DNA from: Jiella endophytica
GTDB lineage: Bacteria > Pseudomonadota > Alphaproteobacteria > Rhizobiales > Rhizobiaceae
Length of the DNA stretch: 64,000 nucleotides
Direction of reading: 5' to 3'
Assembly (NCBI RefSeq): GCF_004519335.1
Contig: NZ_SOZD01000001.1
Location: 310,001-374,000, forward strand
A model generated the notes under the pieces. That model did not search any database. It saw only the letters and a program-made list of their open reading frames with translations, and was not told the DNA's origin. Within the stretch, counting starts at the first letter, position 1; each line of letters opens with the position of its first letter. Below, in pieces: positions 27,353 to 35,849 of the stretch. The position numbers were made by a program, and so were the translations under genes.

Positions 27353-29424
27353 CGCGGCAGCTCCAGGATGAGGTTTTCGAGACCGTCGACGGTGACGCTT
27401 ACCCCGGGCGGCACCAGCGTGGTGGTGTCCATCTGCTCGACGATCGCCGGCCCTGAGAACGCCATGCCGGGGCGGAGTGCCGTGCGGGCGTAGATCGCGC
27501 TGTCGATGAAGCCGCCGACTTCCGGGAACCAGATCTCGCGACGCCCGGTGATCGCGCCAGAGGCGTCGGCGGGGCCAAGCGGGCGGACCGGCAGTTCGGC
27601 CTTGGGGACGAGGCCCAGCGCCTCGGCCCGGAAGGTGACGCAGAGGATGCGCTCGCCCTCGGCCGCAAAGCCGTACATGCGGATATGGGCGGCAGTGAAC
27701 TCCTCTTTGAGCGTGTCGAGGCTCGCCGCGGTGATCTCGCCGGCAGGCAGCGGCACGGTCAGTTCGTAGTTCTGGCCCTCGTAACGCAGATCGACGCTGC
27801 GGGTGGCGCGGCGGGCCTCTGGGGCGATCTTCTCGGCCTCGAACCAGCGCCCGGTTTCGGCCCCGACCGCCGCGGCGGCCTCCCGGATCGCATCGATCTC
27901 CGCCACGTCGAGCGGCACCAGCCGGGTGGTCGAGAAATCGGCGCGAAGGTCGGTCAGCAGCAGTCCCATGGCGCAGAGGATTCCGGGATTGCGCGGCACG
28001 ATGACCCTGGCGATGTCGAGCTCTTCGGCGAGGCGCACCGCATGCAGCGGGCCGGCGCCGCCGAAGGCCATCAGCGAATAGTCGCGCGGGTCGTAGCCCT
28101 TCTGGACGGAGATCACCCTGATCGCCCGGGCCATGTTGGCGGTGACGACGGAGATGATCCCCTGGGCGGTTTCCATCACCTCGAGGCCGAGGCTTTTCGC
28201 CAGCGTCCCGATGGCTTCGAGGGCGAGGTCGCGCCGCACCGCCATCCGCCCGTCGAGGAGGTGGGTGGGGTTCAGCACCTTGAGGACGATGTTGGCGTCG
28301 GTGACGGTCGGCTCGGTGGCGCCGCGGCCGTAGCAGACAGGCCCCGGATCGGCGCCGGCGCTCTGCGGCCCGACCTTCAGGAGGCCGCCGCTGTCGATCG
28401 CCGCGATCGACCCGCCACCGGCTCCGACGGTGTGGATGTCGAGCATCGGCGCCTTGATCGGATAGCCGTGGACGACGCTCTCGTTGGTCTCGGCGATCTT
28501 GCCGCCGGTCATCAGCGCGACATCGGTGGAGGTGCCGCCCATGTCGAAGGTGATGATGTCCGGATGGCCCGAACGGCTGCCGATCGCCTCGGCGGCGACG
28601 ACGCCGGTGGAAGGGCCGGAGAGCACCGCGCGCACCGGTGTCTCGGCCGCCGCCTCGAAGCCGACGACGCCGCCGTTCGACTGGGTGAGATGCGGCGCGA
28701 CGGCAAGACCGAGCTCGGCGAGCCGGGTCGTCAGCCGGCGGATGTAGCGCTGCATGATCGGGCCGAGATAGGCGTTGACCGTCGCCGTCGAGAGCCGCTC
28801 GAACTCGCGGAATTCCGGGGCGATCTCGTGGCTCGCGCAGATGAAGGCGTCCGGCAGTTCCTCGGCGACGATCGCCTTGGCCGCTTTTTCGTGCTCGGGG
28901 TTGGCGAAGGCGTAGAGAAAGGCGATGGCGACCGCGGTGACGCCCTCCTGCGCGAAGGCTTTGGCGGCTCGGCGCACCGCCGCCTCGTCGAGCGGGGTCT
29001 CGACAGCGCCGGTGTGGAGGATGCGTTCCGAAACCTCGCGGCGCAGGAACCGCGGCACCAGCACCGGCGGCTTTTCGGCGAAGAGGTCGTAGAGGTCCGG
29101 CCGCTTCTGGCGGCCGATCTCCAGAAGGTCGCGAAAGCCGCCGGTGGTGATCAGGCCGACTCTGGCGCCGCGATGGGTAATCAGTGCGTTGGTGGCGACC
29201 GTCGTGCCGTGGCCGAGATAGGCGATCTCCCCGGCAGACGAGCCCACCTTGCCCGACGATTCCGCGATTCCCTGGCTGACGCCCTCGAAGATGCCGCGGC
29301 TGGGATCGTCCGGCGTCGAGGAGACCTTCCAGACATGCACCGCGCCGGAGACCTCGTCGAACAGGCACACATCGGTGAAGGTGCCGCCGGAATCGACGCC
29401 GATACGCCAGCTCGCCTCGCCCAT
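27349..29424 (-). CDS. hyuA: Hydantoinase A / oxoprolinase family subunit (HyuA)
   Basis: 691-residue ATP-binding subunit with an actin/Hsp70-like nucleotide fold. IGVDSGGTFTDVCLFD at residues 8-23 and the second phosphate-binding loop DMGGTSTDVAL mark the two lobes. LSGPSTGVVAAE and GAGGGSIAAID follow, as in N-methylhydantoinase and acetone-carboxylase-type relatives. The start at 29424 (MGEASWRIGVDSGG) is preferred to the frame opening at 29466, because the upstream part covers the candidate operator. First gene of the 13-gene minus-strand run, divergent from a GntR regulator. Confidence 0.91.
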   Translation of the reverse strand: MGEASWRIGVDSGGTFTDVCLFDEVSGAVHVWKVSSTPDDPSRGIFEGVSQGIAESSGKVGSSAGEIAYLGHGTTVATNALITHRGARVGLITTGGFRDLLEIGRQKRPDLYDLFAEKPPVLVPRFLRREVSERILHTGAVETPLDEAAVRRAAKAFAQEGVTAVAIAFLYAFANPEHEKAAKAIVAEELPDAFICASHEIAPEFREFERLSTATVNAYLGPIMQRYIRRLTTRLAELGLAVAPHLTQSNGGVVGFEAAAETPVRAVLSGPSTGVVAAEAIGSRSGHPDIITFDMGGTSTDVALMTGGKIAETNESVVHGYPIKAPMLDIHTVGAGGGSIAAIDSGGLLKVGPQSAGADPGPVCYGRGATEPTVTDANIVLKVLNPTHLLDGRMAVRRDLALEAIGTLAKSLGLEVMETAQGIISVVTANMARAIRVISVQKGYDPRDYSLMAFGGAGPLHAVRLAEELDIARVIVPRNPGILCAMGLLLTDLRADFSTTRLVPLDVAEIDAIREAAAAVGAETGRWFEAEKIAPEARRATRSVDLRYEGQNYELTVPLPAGEITAASLDTLKEEFTAAHIRMYGFAAEGERILCVTFRAEALGLVPKAELPVRPLGPADASGAITGRREIWFPEVGGFIDSAIYARTALRPGMAFSGPAIVEQMDTTTLVPPGVSVTVDGLENLILELPR

Positions 29425-29442
29425 TTGTGTCTTGCCCCAATC

Positions 29443-29464
29443 GTGTATACTTGGCGTATAACAC
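29443..29464. promoter_or_regulatory. Candidate GntR operator in the hyuA/gntR divergent region
   Basis: The stretch reads GTGTATAC-TTGGC-GTATAACAC with slight overlap of the central C: an imperfect inverted repeat with arms GTGT(.)ATAC and GTATAACAC. FadR/FCD-type GntR regulators commonly bind GTATAC-like half-sites. It lies about 19 bases upstream of hyuA and about 120 bases upstream of the regulator gene. Confidence 0.42.
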
Positions 29465-29579
29465 ATCAGTCAGGGTCTCTCCGCAATCCCCCATGCGATA
29501 AAATCTGGGCAAGGTGGGCAGCTGACCAACGAATGAGCAATTGGTCGACATGGCGACACAAGCGGAGGAAAGGGCCACG

Positions 29580-30248
29580 ATGGCGGCAAGGCAGGGCGAC
29601 AGCAGGGGAGAACAGGCTGCCAAACCCGCCGGCCAGCGCGCCTATCTGGCGATCCGCGCCGGAATTTTAGGCGGCGACTTTCCGCCGGGCGGCTTCATCG
29701 AGGAAGGGCAGGCCTGCGATCTGACCGGCGTCTCCCGCACCCCGGTGCGCGAAGCGTTGACCCGGCTCGCGGCGGAAGGCTTCGTGGAGATCCATCCCCG
29801 CCGCGGTGCCATGGTGCGGCCGTTGCTCGGCTCGGAGCTGCGCGATCTCCTGGAGGTCCGCTGGATGATCGAGAGCCATGCCATCCGGCGCATCTGCGAG
29901 GACCGGCGGGCGATCCCCGGCCGGCTCTATGCGATCTGCGAGACTCGCGAGGCGGCGAGGCCCGACGACCTTCTGTCGAATGTCGAGATCAACACGCAGT
30001 TCCACCACGGCATCGTCGAGACCGCCGGCAACAGCGTCCTCACCAAGGCCTATGAGGGGCTGCATGCCAGCCTCGGCCGCGCCAGCATGCTGTCGCTGCA
30101 GATGAAGTTCGGCGATTCCGACCTGATCGACCGGGAGCACCGCGAGCTGCTCGACGCGCTCTCTGCCCATGATGCGGATGAGGCGCTGGCCATCCTGCAG
30201 CGGCATCTGCGGCCGATCCCGCAGCTGATGGCGGCGCTGCCGTCGTGA
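29580..30248 (+). CDS. GntR-family regulator with FCD domain
   Basis: 222-residue regulator from this start. The winged HTH includes GQRAYLAIRAGILGGDFPPG and GVSRTPVREALTRLAAEGFVE. The all-helical FCD effector domain follows, with its metal/ligand histidines in NTQFHHGIVE and DREHRELLDAL. The ATG at 29580 follows a GGAGG at 29564-29568; upstream in-frame ATG 29550 and TTG 29541 are alternatives without a clear ribosome site. It lies in front of the gamma-glutamyltransferase gene and diverges from hyuA, so it probably controls both. Confidence 0.86.
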   Translation: MAARQGDSRGEQAAKPAGQRAYLAIRAGILGGDFPPGGFIEEGQACDLTGVSRTPVREALTRLAAEGFVEIHPRRGAMVRPLLGSELRDLLEVRWMIESHAIRRICEDRRAIPGRLYAICETREAARPDDLLSNVEINTQFHHGIVETAGNSVLTKAYEGLHASLGRASMLSLQMKFGDSDLIDREHRELLDALSAHDADEALAILQRHLRPIPQLMAALPS

Positions 30249-30306
30249 TGGCGCCAACGCCCGCCTGAACCTGTTCTCCCGTCCTCCCATCGAAGGTTCG
30301 CCGACC

Positions 30307-31989
30307 ATGAGTGATCGTCTGTTTTCGACCAGCAAGACGCCCGCAACGGGATCGGGCGGCATGGTCGTCACCAACCATCCGCTCGGCACGGCGGCGGGCT
30401 TCGAGATCCTCGCCGCCGGCGGCACCGCCGTCGACGCGGCGGTCGGCGCGCTCTTCGCGCTCTGCGTCGCCGAGCCGATGATGGTCGGCATCGCCGGCGG
30501 CGGCATCATGCATCTGCGCGATCCGGAAGGGCGCCACCACGTCATCGACGCGCTCGCCCATGCCCCCGCCGCAGCCCATCCCGAGATCTACACTCCGGTC
30601 TCCGACACGCCGCCGGACTACATGGAAACGAAGGACAGGCGGAGCGCCCTCGGCCCTTCGGCGGTGGCGGCGCCGGGCAATCTCGCCGGCTGGTGCGAGG
30701 CGCATCGCCGCTTCGGCCGGCTGCCGCTCGCCGACGTCGTCGCGCCGGCGATCCGCCTTGCCGAGCGGGGCTTTGCCATCACCCACTATCTTGCCGGAGC
30801 GATCGCCGAAAACGCCGTCGACCTGTCGCTCGACAGGCCGATCGCCGCGCTGCTGATGCCGGACGGCGAGCCCTTGGCTCCCGGCGAGCGGCTGGTGCAG
30901 GGCGACTTTGCCGAAACGCTGAAGCTCGTTGCGAAAGAGGGCGCGGCGGCGCTGCATGGCGGCGCGCTCGGCGCGGCGCTCGCCGACCGCATCGCCACCG
31001 GCGGCGAGGATGCCGGCTGGCTCACCCTCGATGATCTCCTGAACTATCGGCCGCGGGAGCGCGAGGCGATCACCGGCGACTATCGCGGCTATGAGATCGT
31101 CGGGCCGCCGCCGCCGGCCTCCTCCGGCGTCCACATCGCCGAGATGCTCAACATCATCGAACCGCACGACGTCGCGGGGATGGGCTTCGGTTCGCTGGAA
31201 AGCCTGCATCTGATCGCCGAGGCGATCCGTATCGGCTTCGAGGATCGGCGGGCGGCGAGCGGCGATCCGGACTTCGTCGAGATCGACGTCGAAAAGCTGG
31301 TCTCCAAGGACTATGCGGGGCTCTGTCAGGCGCGGCTGCGCCAGCAGGGCGGACCTGTGGCAGCGCCTGGCGCGGGCCGCGAATCCGCCGACACCACCCA
31401 TGTCACCGTCGCCGACAGGGACGGTTTCGTCGTCAGCGCCACCCACACGATCAACGGGCTGTTCGGCGCCAAGTTCGTGGTGCCGGGCACCGGTATCATC
31501 CCGAATAACTACATGATGAATTTCGATCCGCACCCCGGCAAGGCCCTGTCGGTGATGCCGGGAAAACGCGTGCCGACCTCGATGGCGCCGATGATGATCC
31601 TGAAGGAGGGCCGGCTGCGCTGGGCGCTCGGCCTGCCCGGCGGCCTCAGGATCTTTCCCTCCGCCTTCCAGGCGATCGTCAATCTCATCGATCACGGCAT
31701 GAACCTCCAGAGCGCCATCGAGGCGCCACGGATCTGGACCGAGGGTCAGGAGTTGGAGATCGAGCCGGCGCTGCGCCCGCTCGAGGCCGCGCTTGCCGGG
31801 CGTGGCCACGTGGTTAAGCCGGTGCCGCATGTCGGCGGCGGGATGAACGCCATCGCATTTGCCGAAGACGGGTCGATGACCGGCGCGGCCTGCTGGCGGG
31901 CCGACGGCACCGTCGCGGCGCTGGGTGGCGGGCTTGCAAAGGCCGGCATCCGCTTCTGGCCGGATCGCACGCCGCCGGCCCAGAGCTGA
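30307..31989 (+). CDS. ggt: Gamma-glutamyltransferase family protein
   Basis: 560-residue Ntn-hydrolase proenzyme. The N-terminal part has HPLGTAAGFEILAAGGTAVDA, and ALGPSAVAAPGNLAGWCEAH fits the GGT family. Autocleavage is expected before T363 in ADTTHVTVADRDG, which would become the N-terminal nucleophile of the small subunit. No signal peptide is visible, so it is probably cytoplasmic, unlike the periplasmic E. coli enzyme. It could remove gamma-glutamyl groups from peptides brought in by the nearby peptide transporter; oxoproline released from gamma-glutamyl compounds would suit the HyuAB neighbours. Confidence 0.87.
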   Translation: MSDRLFSTSKTPATGSGGMVVTNHPLGTAAGFEILAAGGTAVDAAVGALFALCVAEPMMVGIAGGGIMHLRDPEGRHHVIDALAHAPAAAHPEIYTPVSDTPPDYMETKDRRSALGPSAVAAPGNLAGWCEAHRRFGRLPLADVVAPAIRLAERGFAITHYLAGAIAENAVDLSLDRPIAALLMPDGEPLAPGERLVQGDFAETLKLVAKEGAAALHGGALGAALADRIATGGEDAGWLTLDDLLNYRPREREAITGDYRGYEIVGPPPPASSGVHIAEMLNIIEPHDVAGMGFGSLESLHLIAEAIRIGFEDRRAASGDPDFVEIDVEKLVSKDYAGLCQARLRQQGGPVAAPGAGRESADTTHVTVADRDGFVVSATHTINGLFGAKFVVPGTGIIPNNYMMNFDPHPGKALSVMPGKRVPTSMAPMMILKEGRLRWALGLPGGLRIFPSAFQAIVNLIDHGMNLQSAIEAPRIWTEGQELEIEPALRPLEAALAGRGHVVKPVPHVGGGMNAIAFAEDGSMTGAACWRADGTVAALGGGLAKAGIRFWPDRTPPAQS

Positions 31990-32196
31990 CCGCGCGCTGC
32001 AGACAGTGGCATAGCGGTCGGAGAGCTGTAACTGGCCGCGTCCGTCACCTCAACTATTATGTGAGAGACAGTGCATAATACGCTGAAACAAGTGAGTAAT
32101 GCATCGTCCAGAGAAAAAGGCCTGCCAGGAGCTCCCGCTGTGGGATGAAGTCACCGGCCGTCTTGGCTGGTCCTCGGCGGTGCCACCCGCCGCGGA

Positions 32197-32967
32197 TCAG
32201 ACCGTTCCGGCGGTCCGGTCCAGAAAGTCGTGAAAATGCACGACGACGCCCTCGGGCTCGACGAGGATCACGCCATAGGCGGGCGGCTCGTGGCTGGTGA
32301 CGAAGCGGTCCTCGAAGACCAGCGCCGTCTGCTGGTTGGTGCCCCGCAGCGTGGTGAAGGGAATTCCCCGCCAGCTGCCAGCGACCGGCCGGTGGACGTG
32401 GCCGGCAAAAACATGGCGGACGTTTCCGGCCTCGAGCGTGATCGCCGCAAAGGCCTCGGCGTCGGCCAGCCGGACGCGGTCGAGAGCCGGCATATGCAGC
32501 CTGAAGGGCGGATGATGGGCAAAGACGAGGGCGCCTTTCTTCCCCGCACCGGCGAGCTGCGCCTTCAGCCAGGCGAGGCGCCGGGGGCAGAGTTCGCCCT
32601 CGACGGCGCCTTGCTTCAGCGTGTCGAGCAGCACCAGGCGGCCGCCCGGAGGATCGACGCTCTTCTGGACGAACCCCTCGCCGAAGCGGGTTTCGCCGAA
32701 GACGGCATGAAACGTCTCGCGCCGGTCGTGATTGCCGAGCATGAGATGCACCGGCGCCGTCATGCCGGCAATCCGCTCTGCCAGAGCCTCGTAGGCCGCC
32801 ACGTCGCCGTCATGGGTGAGGTCGCCGGTGATGACGATGGCATGGGCGTCTGCGTGATGGCGCTCGACATCGGCGAGGCAGGCATCGAGCCGTGCCAGCG
32901 GGTCGAGACCGAACAGCCTCTCGCCGGGCGTCACGAGATGGATGTCGGTGATATGGACGAGCTTCAC
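32197..32967 (-). CDS. Metallophosphodiesterase, CpdA/GpdQ-like (class III cyclic-nucleotide / glycerophosphodiesterase family)
   Basis: 256-residue calcineurin-like phosphoesterase. All five metal motifs are present: D8-I-H10, GDLTHDGD near residue 50, GNHDRRE, FAHHPP and GHVHRP. The start is a GTG at 32967, with GGGAG 7 bases upstream; the longer frame to 33207 overlaps the LacI gene. Family members hydrolyse cAMP or glycerophosphodiesters. It is the last gene behind a LacI regulator and a PotABCD-type importer, which suggests hydrolysis of an imported phosphodiester in the cytoplasm; the ligand is inferred only. Confidence 0.85.
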   Translation of the reverse strand: MKLVHITDIHLVTPGERLFGLDPLARLDACLADVERHHADAHAIVITGDLTHDGDVAAYEALAERIAGMTAPVHLMLGNHDRRETFHAVFGETRFGEGFVQKSVDPPGGRLVLLDTLKQGAVEGELCPRRLAWLKAQLAGAGKKGALVFAHHPPFRLHMPALDRVRLADAEAFAAITLEAGNVRHVFAGHVHRPVAGSWRGIPFTTLRGTNQQTALVFEDRFVTSHEPPAYGVILVEPEGVVVHFHDFLDRTAGTV

Positions 32968-32996
32968 GGCGCTACTCCCTTCGAAAGGCTTCCGGT

Positions 32997-34013
32997 TCAG
33001 CCGCTGGTGCGGGCCACCAGCTCGACCGGCAGGCGGACGAGGGCCGGGGGCGCATCCGGATCGGCCTGGCGCCGGTCGAGGAGTTCGATCGCCCTGGCCG
33101 CGACCTTTGCCGGATCCTGGAAGAACGTCGTCAGCCGGTAGGGCGCGCGGGAGGCCTCCGGCAGGTCGTCGAAACCGATGACTGCCATGTCCTCTGGAAC
33201 CCGCCACCCGGCGCAGCGAGCGTTGTCGATCAGGCCCATCGCCAGAAGATCGTTGACGCAGAACACCGCATCCGGCGGCTCACCGTCGCCGAGGAGCTCC
33301 CGAGAAGCCGTCTCGCCGCCGGCATAGTCGGCGTCGGCGCCGCGCACGATGCGGGGCTCGGCGCCCAGCCGGCGGATTGCGGCGAGAAACGCCTGTTCGC
33401 GCTCGACGATCGTCTGGGTGGCGATCTGCGCACCGAGAAGCGCGATCCGCCTGGCGCCCCGCGCGATCAGACGCTGCGCGGCCGTTTCGGCGGCGGTGGC
33501 ATTGTCGGCAAGCAGGCTGTCGGTGCCGGGTTCCGAGCGTCCGATCAGCACCAGCGGTTGGCCGGTGCGCCGGGCCCCTTCCAGAATTGTGCGCGGCGGT
33601 GACCCGGAGAGGACGATGGTCGCCTCGGCCCGGTAGCCGAGGAGCATGTTCTGGGTCGCCTGCATTTCCACGTCGGTGTCGCCGGTGTTGAGGAGAACCG
33701 GCAGGCTTCCCCTGGCGATCAGCGCCTTGGACAGCGCCGCAACGAGGTGGGCGCGGAAGCCGACCTCCGGCCGCGTCCCGATCATCCCGACGAGGCGGCT
33801 CTGCCGGGCGATCAGCCCCCGCGCCAGATCGTTGACCTGGTAGCCGAGCTCGGCGGCGGCCTTCATCACCTTCTTGCGCGTTTCGGGTCCGATACTCGCG
33901 CCGGGCGTGAAGCTGCGCGACACCGCCGAGCGGGAGACACCGGCATGGTCGGCGACCTGCTGGGCGCTGACGAAGTTCGGCCCGGTAGGCGGCCGTTTCG
34001 GCTCATCCGTCAT
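32997..34013 (-). CDS. LacI-family transcriptional regulator
   Basis: 338-residue regulator. The helix-turn-helix and hinge cover residues 14-65: SAQQVADHAGVSRSAVSRSF, then ELGYQVNDLARGL. A periplasmic-binding-protein-like effector domain follows, with the late CVNDLLAMGLID and VIGFDDLPEA motifs. It lies inside the transporter operon, between the second permease gene (90 bases) and the phosphodiesterase gene (29 bases), so it is likely autoregulated through the operon promoter upstream of 38173. Confidence 0.9.
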   Translation of the reverse strand: MTDEPKRPPTGPNFVSAQQVADHAGVSRSAVSRSFTPGASIGPETRKKVMKAAAELGYQVNDLARGLIARQSRLVGMIGTRPEVGFRAHLVAALSKALIARGSLPVLLNTGDTDVEMQATQNMLLGYRAEATIVLSGSPPRTILEGARRTGQPLVLIGRSEPGTDSLLADNATAAETAAQRLIARGARRIALLGAQIATQTIVEREQAFLAAIRRLGAEPRIVRGADADYAGGETASRELLGDGEPPDAVFCVNDLLAMGLIDNARCAGWRVPEDMAVIGFDDLPEASRAPYRLTTFFQDPAKVAARAIELLDRRQADPDAPPALVRLPVELVARTSG

Positions 34014-34049
34014 CGCTGCCCGTTCTTTTCCGCACGATGTTTGTGAGGT

Positions 34050-34065
34050 CGGACGCGCGCGTCCG
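34050..34065. promoter_or_regulatory. 16-base GC palindrome upstream of the LacI gene
   Basis: CGGACGCGCGCGTCCG is a perfect palindrome in the 90-base gap between the permease stop and the lacI start. It may be an operator for the LacI protein or a hairpin that separates transporter from regulator expression. GC-only composition makes chance occurrence more likely, so confidence is modest. Confidence 0.3.
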
Positions 34066-34103
34066 CTCGCCGCCTGCGCGACCGCCCGGTCCGGATCCCC
34101 ATG

Positions 34104-34967
34104 CTAGTGCCCGATCCGCGCCAGCACGTCGGCCCTCAGGAAGCGCTCGACCACCAGCATGAAGGCGATCGACGGGACGAGCAGCAGGAGAGCGGTGATC
34201 GAGGCGACCTGGTAGTTGCCGCCGGCCCCCGCCGTGTAGAGAAGCAGCGGCAGGGTGCTGATGTCCGGGGCGCCGACAAAGAAGCTGCCGGTGAATTCGT
34301 CGAGGGATTCCAGGAACACGAAGATCCCGCTTGCCATCAGGCCGGGCAGGGCAAGCGGCAGCGTCACGTCGAAGAACGCCCGGAAGGCGCCGGCCCCCAT
34401 CGAGCGGGCAGCCTCTTCGAGTTCCGCATCGACGGCGGCGAAGGAGGCGGTGGCGATCCAGACGGCGAAGACCAGCCCGTGGGTGACGTGGACGAGGACG
34501 ACGCCGGCGATCGTGCCGTTCAGCCCGACATCGTAGAAGAAGCGGGCGATGTTGACGTAGACCGGCAGGTTCGGAAAGGCCTGCGGGATCAGGAACACCA
34601 GCAGGATGAGGCTGCGGGCCGGCAGCTTCAGCCGACCGAGCGCGTAGCCTGCCGGAATGGCGAGGGCGAGCGAACAGATCACCGTCAAAAGCGCGACGAC
34701 GATGCTGGTGGCAAGGGATTCCCAGGCGACGCCGCGGGGCGAGAATACCTTCGCCCAATAGGTGAAGCCGTATTCCAGCGGCAGCGTGTGGGGAAAATAC
34801 CAGCGCTCGGCGACGGTCCAGAGCAGGAGATTGGCGAGCGGGCCGAAGATCGCGAAGGCGATCAGCCCCAGCACCAGCGTCCGTGGCAGCCATTTCAGGT
34901 CGATGGCGAGCCTGCGCCCCGCCGCCTGCGAGGCCGCATCCTTGCCGCCCAGCGACAGCGCGCTCAT
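34104..34967 (-). CDS. ABC transporter permease (PotC/PhnV-like), inner-membrane subunit 2
   Basis: 287-residue permease with six hydrophobic segments. The binding-protein-dependent transport signature is EEAARSMGAGAFRAFFDVTL, located after helix 4. The protein begins with an unusually long polar N-terminal segment (about 30 residues). It overlaps the first permease gene by 4 bases. Partners are the ATPase, binding protein and other permease of the same run. Confidence 0.9.
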   Translation of the reverse strand: MSALSLGGKDAASQAAGRRLAIDLKWLPRTLVLGLIAFAIFGPLANLLLWTVAERWYFPHTLPLEYGFTYWAKVFSPRGVAWESLATSIVVALLTVICSLALAIPAGYALGRLKLPARSLILLVFLIPQAFPNLPVYVNIARFFYDVGLNGTIAGVVLVHVTHGLVFAVWIATASFAAVDAELEEAARSMGAGAFRAFFDVTLPLALPGLMASGIFVFLESLDEFTGSFFVGAPDISTLPLLLYTAGAGGNYQVASITALLLLVPSIAFMLVVERFLRADVLARIGH

Positions 34968-35788
34968 CGCGCCTTCTCCTTGAGGTTCTGGCGCAGATAG
35001 AAGACGGCCACCGCCATGGTCATTGCGAGCGAGATCATGCCGAGCGCGTTGGCGACGCCGTAGTCGCCATAGGCGTTGATGCGGAAAGAGATGTCGGCGG
35101 TGATCATCGTCGGGCTCTGGGCGCTGATCATCAGCGGCACCGAGAGGACCGACATCATGGTGACGAAGGAGAGCACCATGGCGACGAAGAGGGTCGTGCG
35201 GACCTGCGGCACGACGATCTCGAACAGGATCCGCAGCCGGGAGGCGCCGAGATTGCGGGCAGCCTCGATGGTGCCGCGATCGAGCGCCGCCATCGCACCG
35301 GCGAGAAGCAGCGTGACGAAGGGCGTCTGCTTCCAGACGAAGGCGATGACGATGCCGCGCCAGTCGAGAAAGGACATGGTCTGCAGGGGCGTCAGAATGC
35401 CGGCGGCGACGAGGAGATTGTTCATCAGGCCGTTCTTGGCGAGGAAGGTGCGCAGCACCTGGCCGACGACGATGAAGGGGATGAACAACGGCCAGCGATA
35501 GAGCCAGCGCAGCACTTCGACGGCGGCAGGATTTTCCCCGAGTGTCAGATAGCCGGCGATGGCGACCGCAAGGGCGGCGATGATCACCGTCGAGAGGGAG
35601 ACGATCACCAGCGTGTAGAGGATGTCGGTGGTGTAGAGCTCATAGGTCTTGACGAAATTGCCGATGCCGAAGCCGGCTTCCGTCGCGAAGGCGCCCGTCG
35701 CCGAGGCCATCAGCGGCATCAGATAGAGCAGCGCGATGGTCGCGATGGCCGGCAATGCCAGCAGAAGGCCGATCGATCGATCGCGCAT
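34964..35788 (-). CDS. ABC transporter permease (PotB/PhnU-like), inner-membrane subunit 1
   Basis: 274-residue permease. The EAA loop reads IEAARNLGASRLRILFEIVV. Helices are evident from LLLALPAIATIALLYLMPLM onward. The start at 35788 (MRDRSIG) is preferred: an upstream ATG at 35809 lies in the stem-loop that follows the binding-protein gene. Coupled by 4 bases to the second permease. Confidence 0.9.
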   Translation of the reverse strand: MRDRSIGLLLALPAIATIALLYLMPLMASATGAFATEAGFGIGNFVKTYELYTTDILYTLVIVSLSTVIIAALAVAIAGYLTLGENPAAVEVLRWLYRWPLFIPFIVVGQVLRTFLAKNGLMNNLLVAAGILTPLQTMSFLDWRGIVIAFVWKQTPFVTLLLAGAMAALDRGTIEAARNLGASRLRILFEIVVPQVRTTLFVAMVLSFVTMMSVLSVPLMISAQSPTMITADISFRINAYGDYGVANALGMISLAMTMAVAVFYLRQNLKEKAR

Positions 35789-35805
35789 GGTGGACGGTCC
35801 TGAAG

Positions 35806-35834
35806 GCATCGCCCGGCCGGGCGCCGGGCGATGC
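35806..35834 (-). promoter_or_regulatory. Stem-loop between the binding-protein gene and the permease gene
   Basis: GCATCGCCCGGC (35806-35817), a 5-base loop, and GCCGGGCGATGC (35823-35834) form a perfect 12-bp stem. It lies 15 bases past the end of the binding-protein frame and directly before the permease start. Its probable role is to keep binding-protein mRNA more abundant than the downstream message. Confidence 0.65.
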
Positions 35835-35849
35835 GAGGTTCATCGAAGG

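Noticed and set aside
25733-29623. Minus-strand open frame of about 1300 codons covering hyuB and hyuA
   Set aside because: hyuB begins at 27352; the upstream part is hyuA read in the wrong frame.
27685-29670. Plus-strand open frame of about 660 codons opposite hyuA
   Set aside because: Low-complexity antisense translation; hyuA on the other strand has intact ATPase motifs.
32099-32233. Small plus-strand frame of 44 codons between ggt and the phosphodiesterase gene
   Set aside because: No ribosome site, no similarity, and its end overlaps the phosphodiesterase gene antisense.
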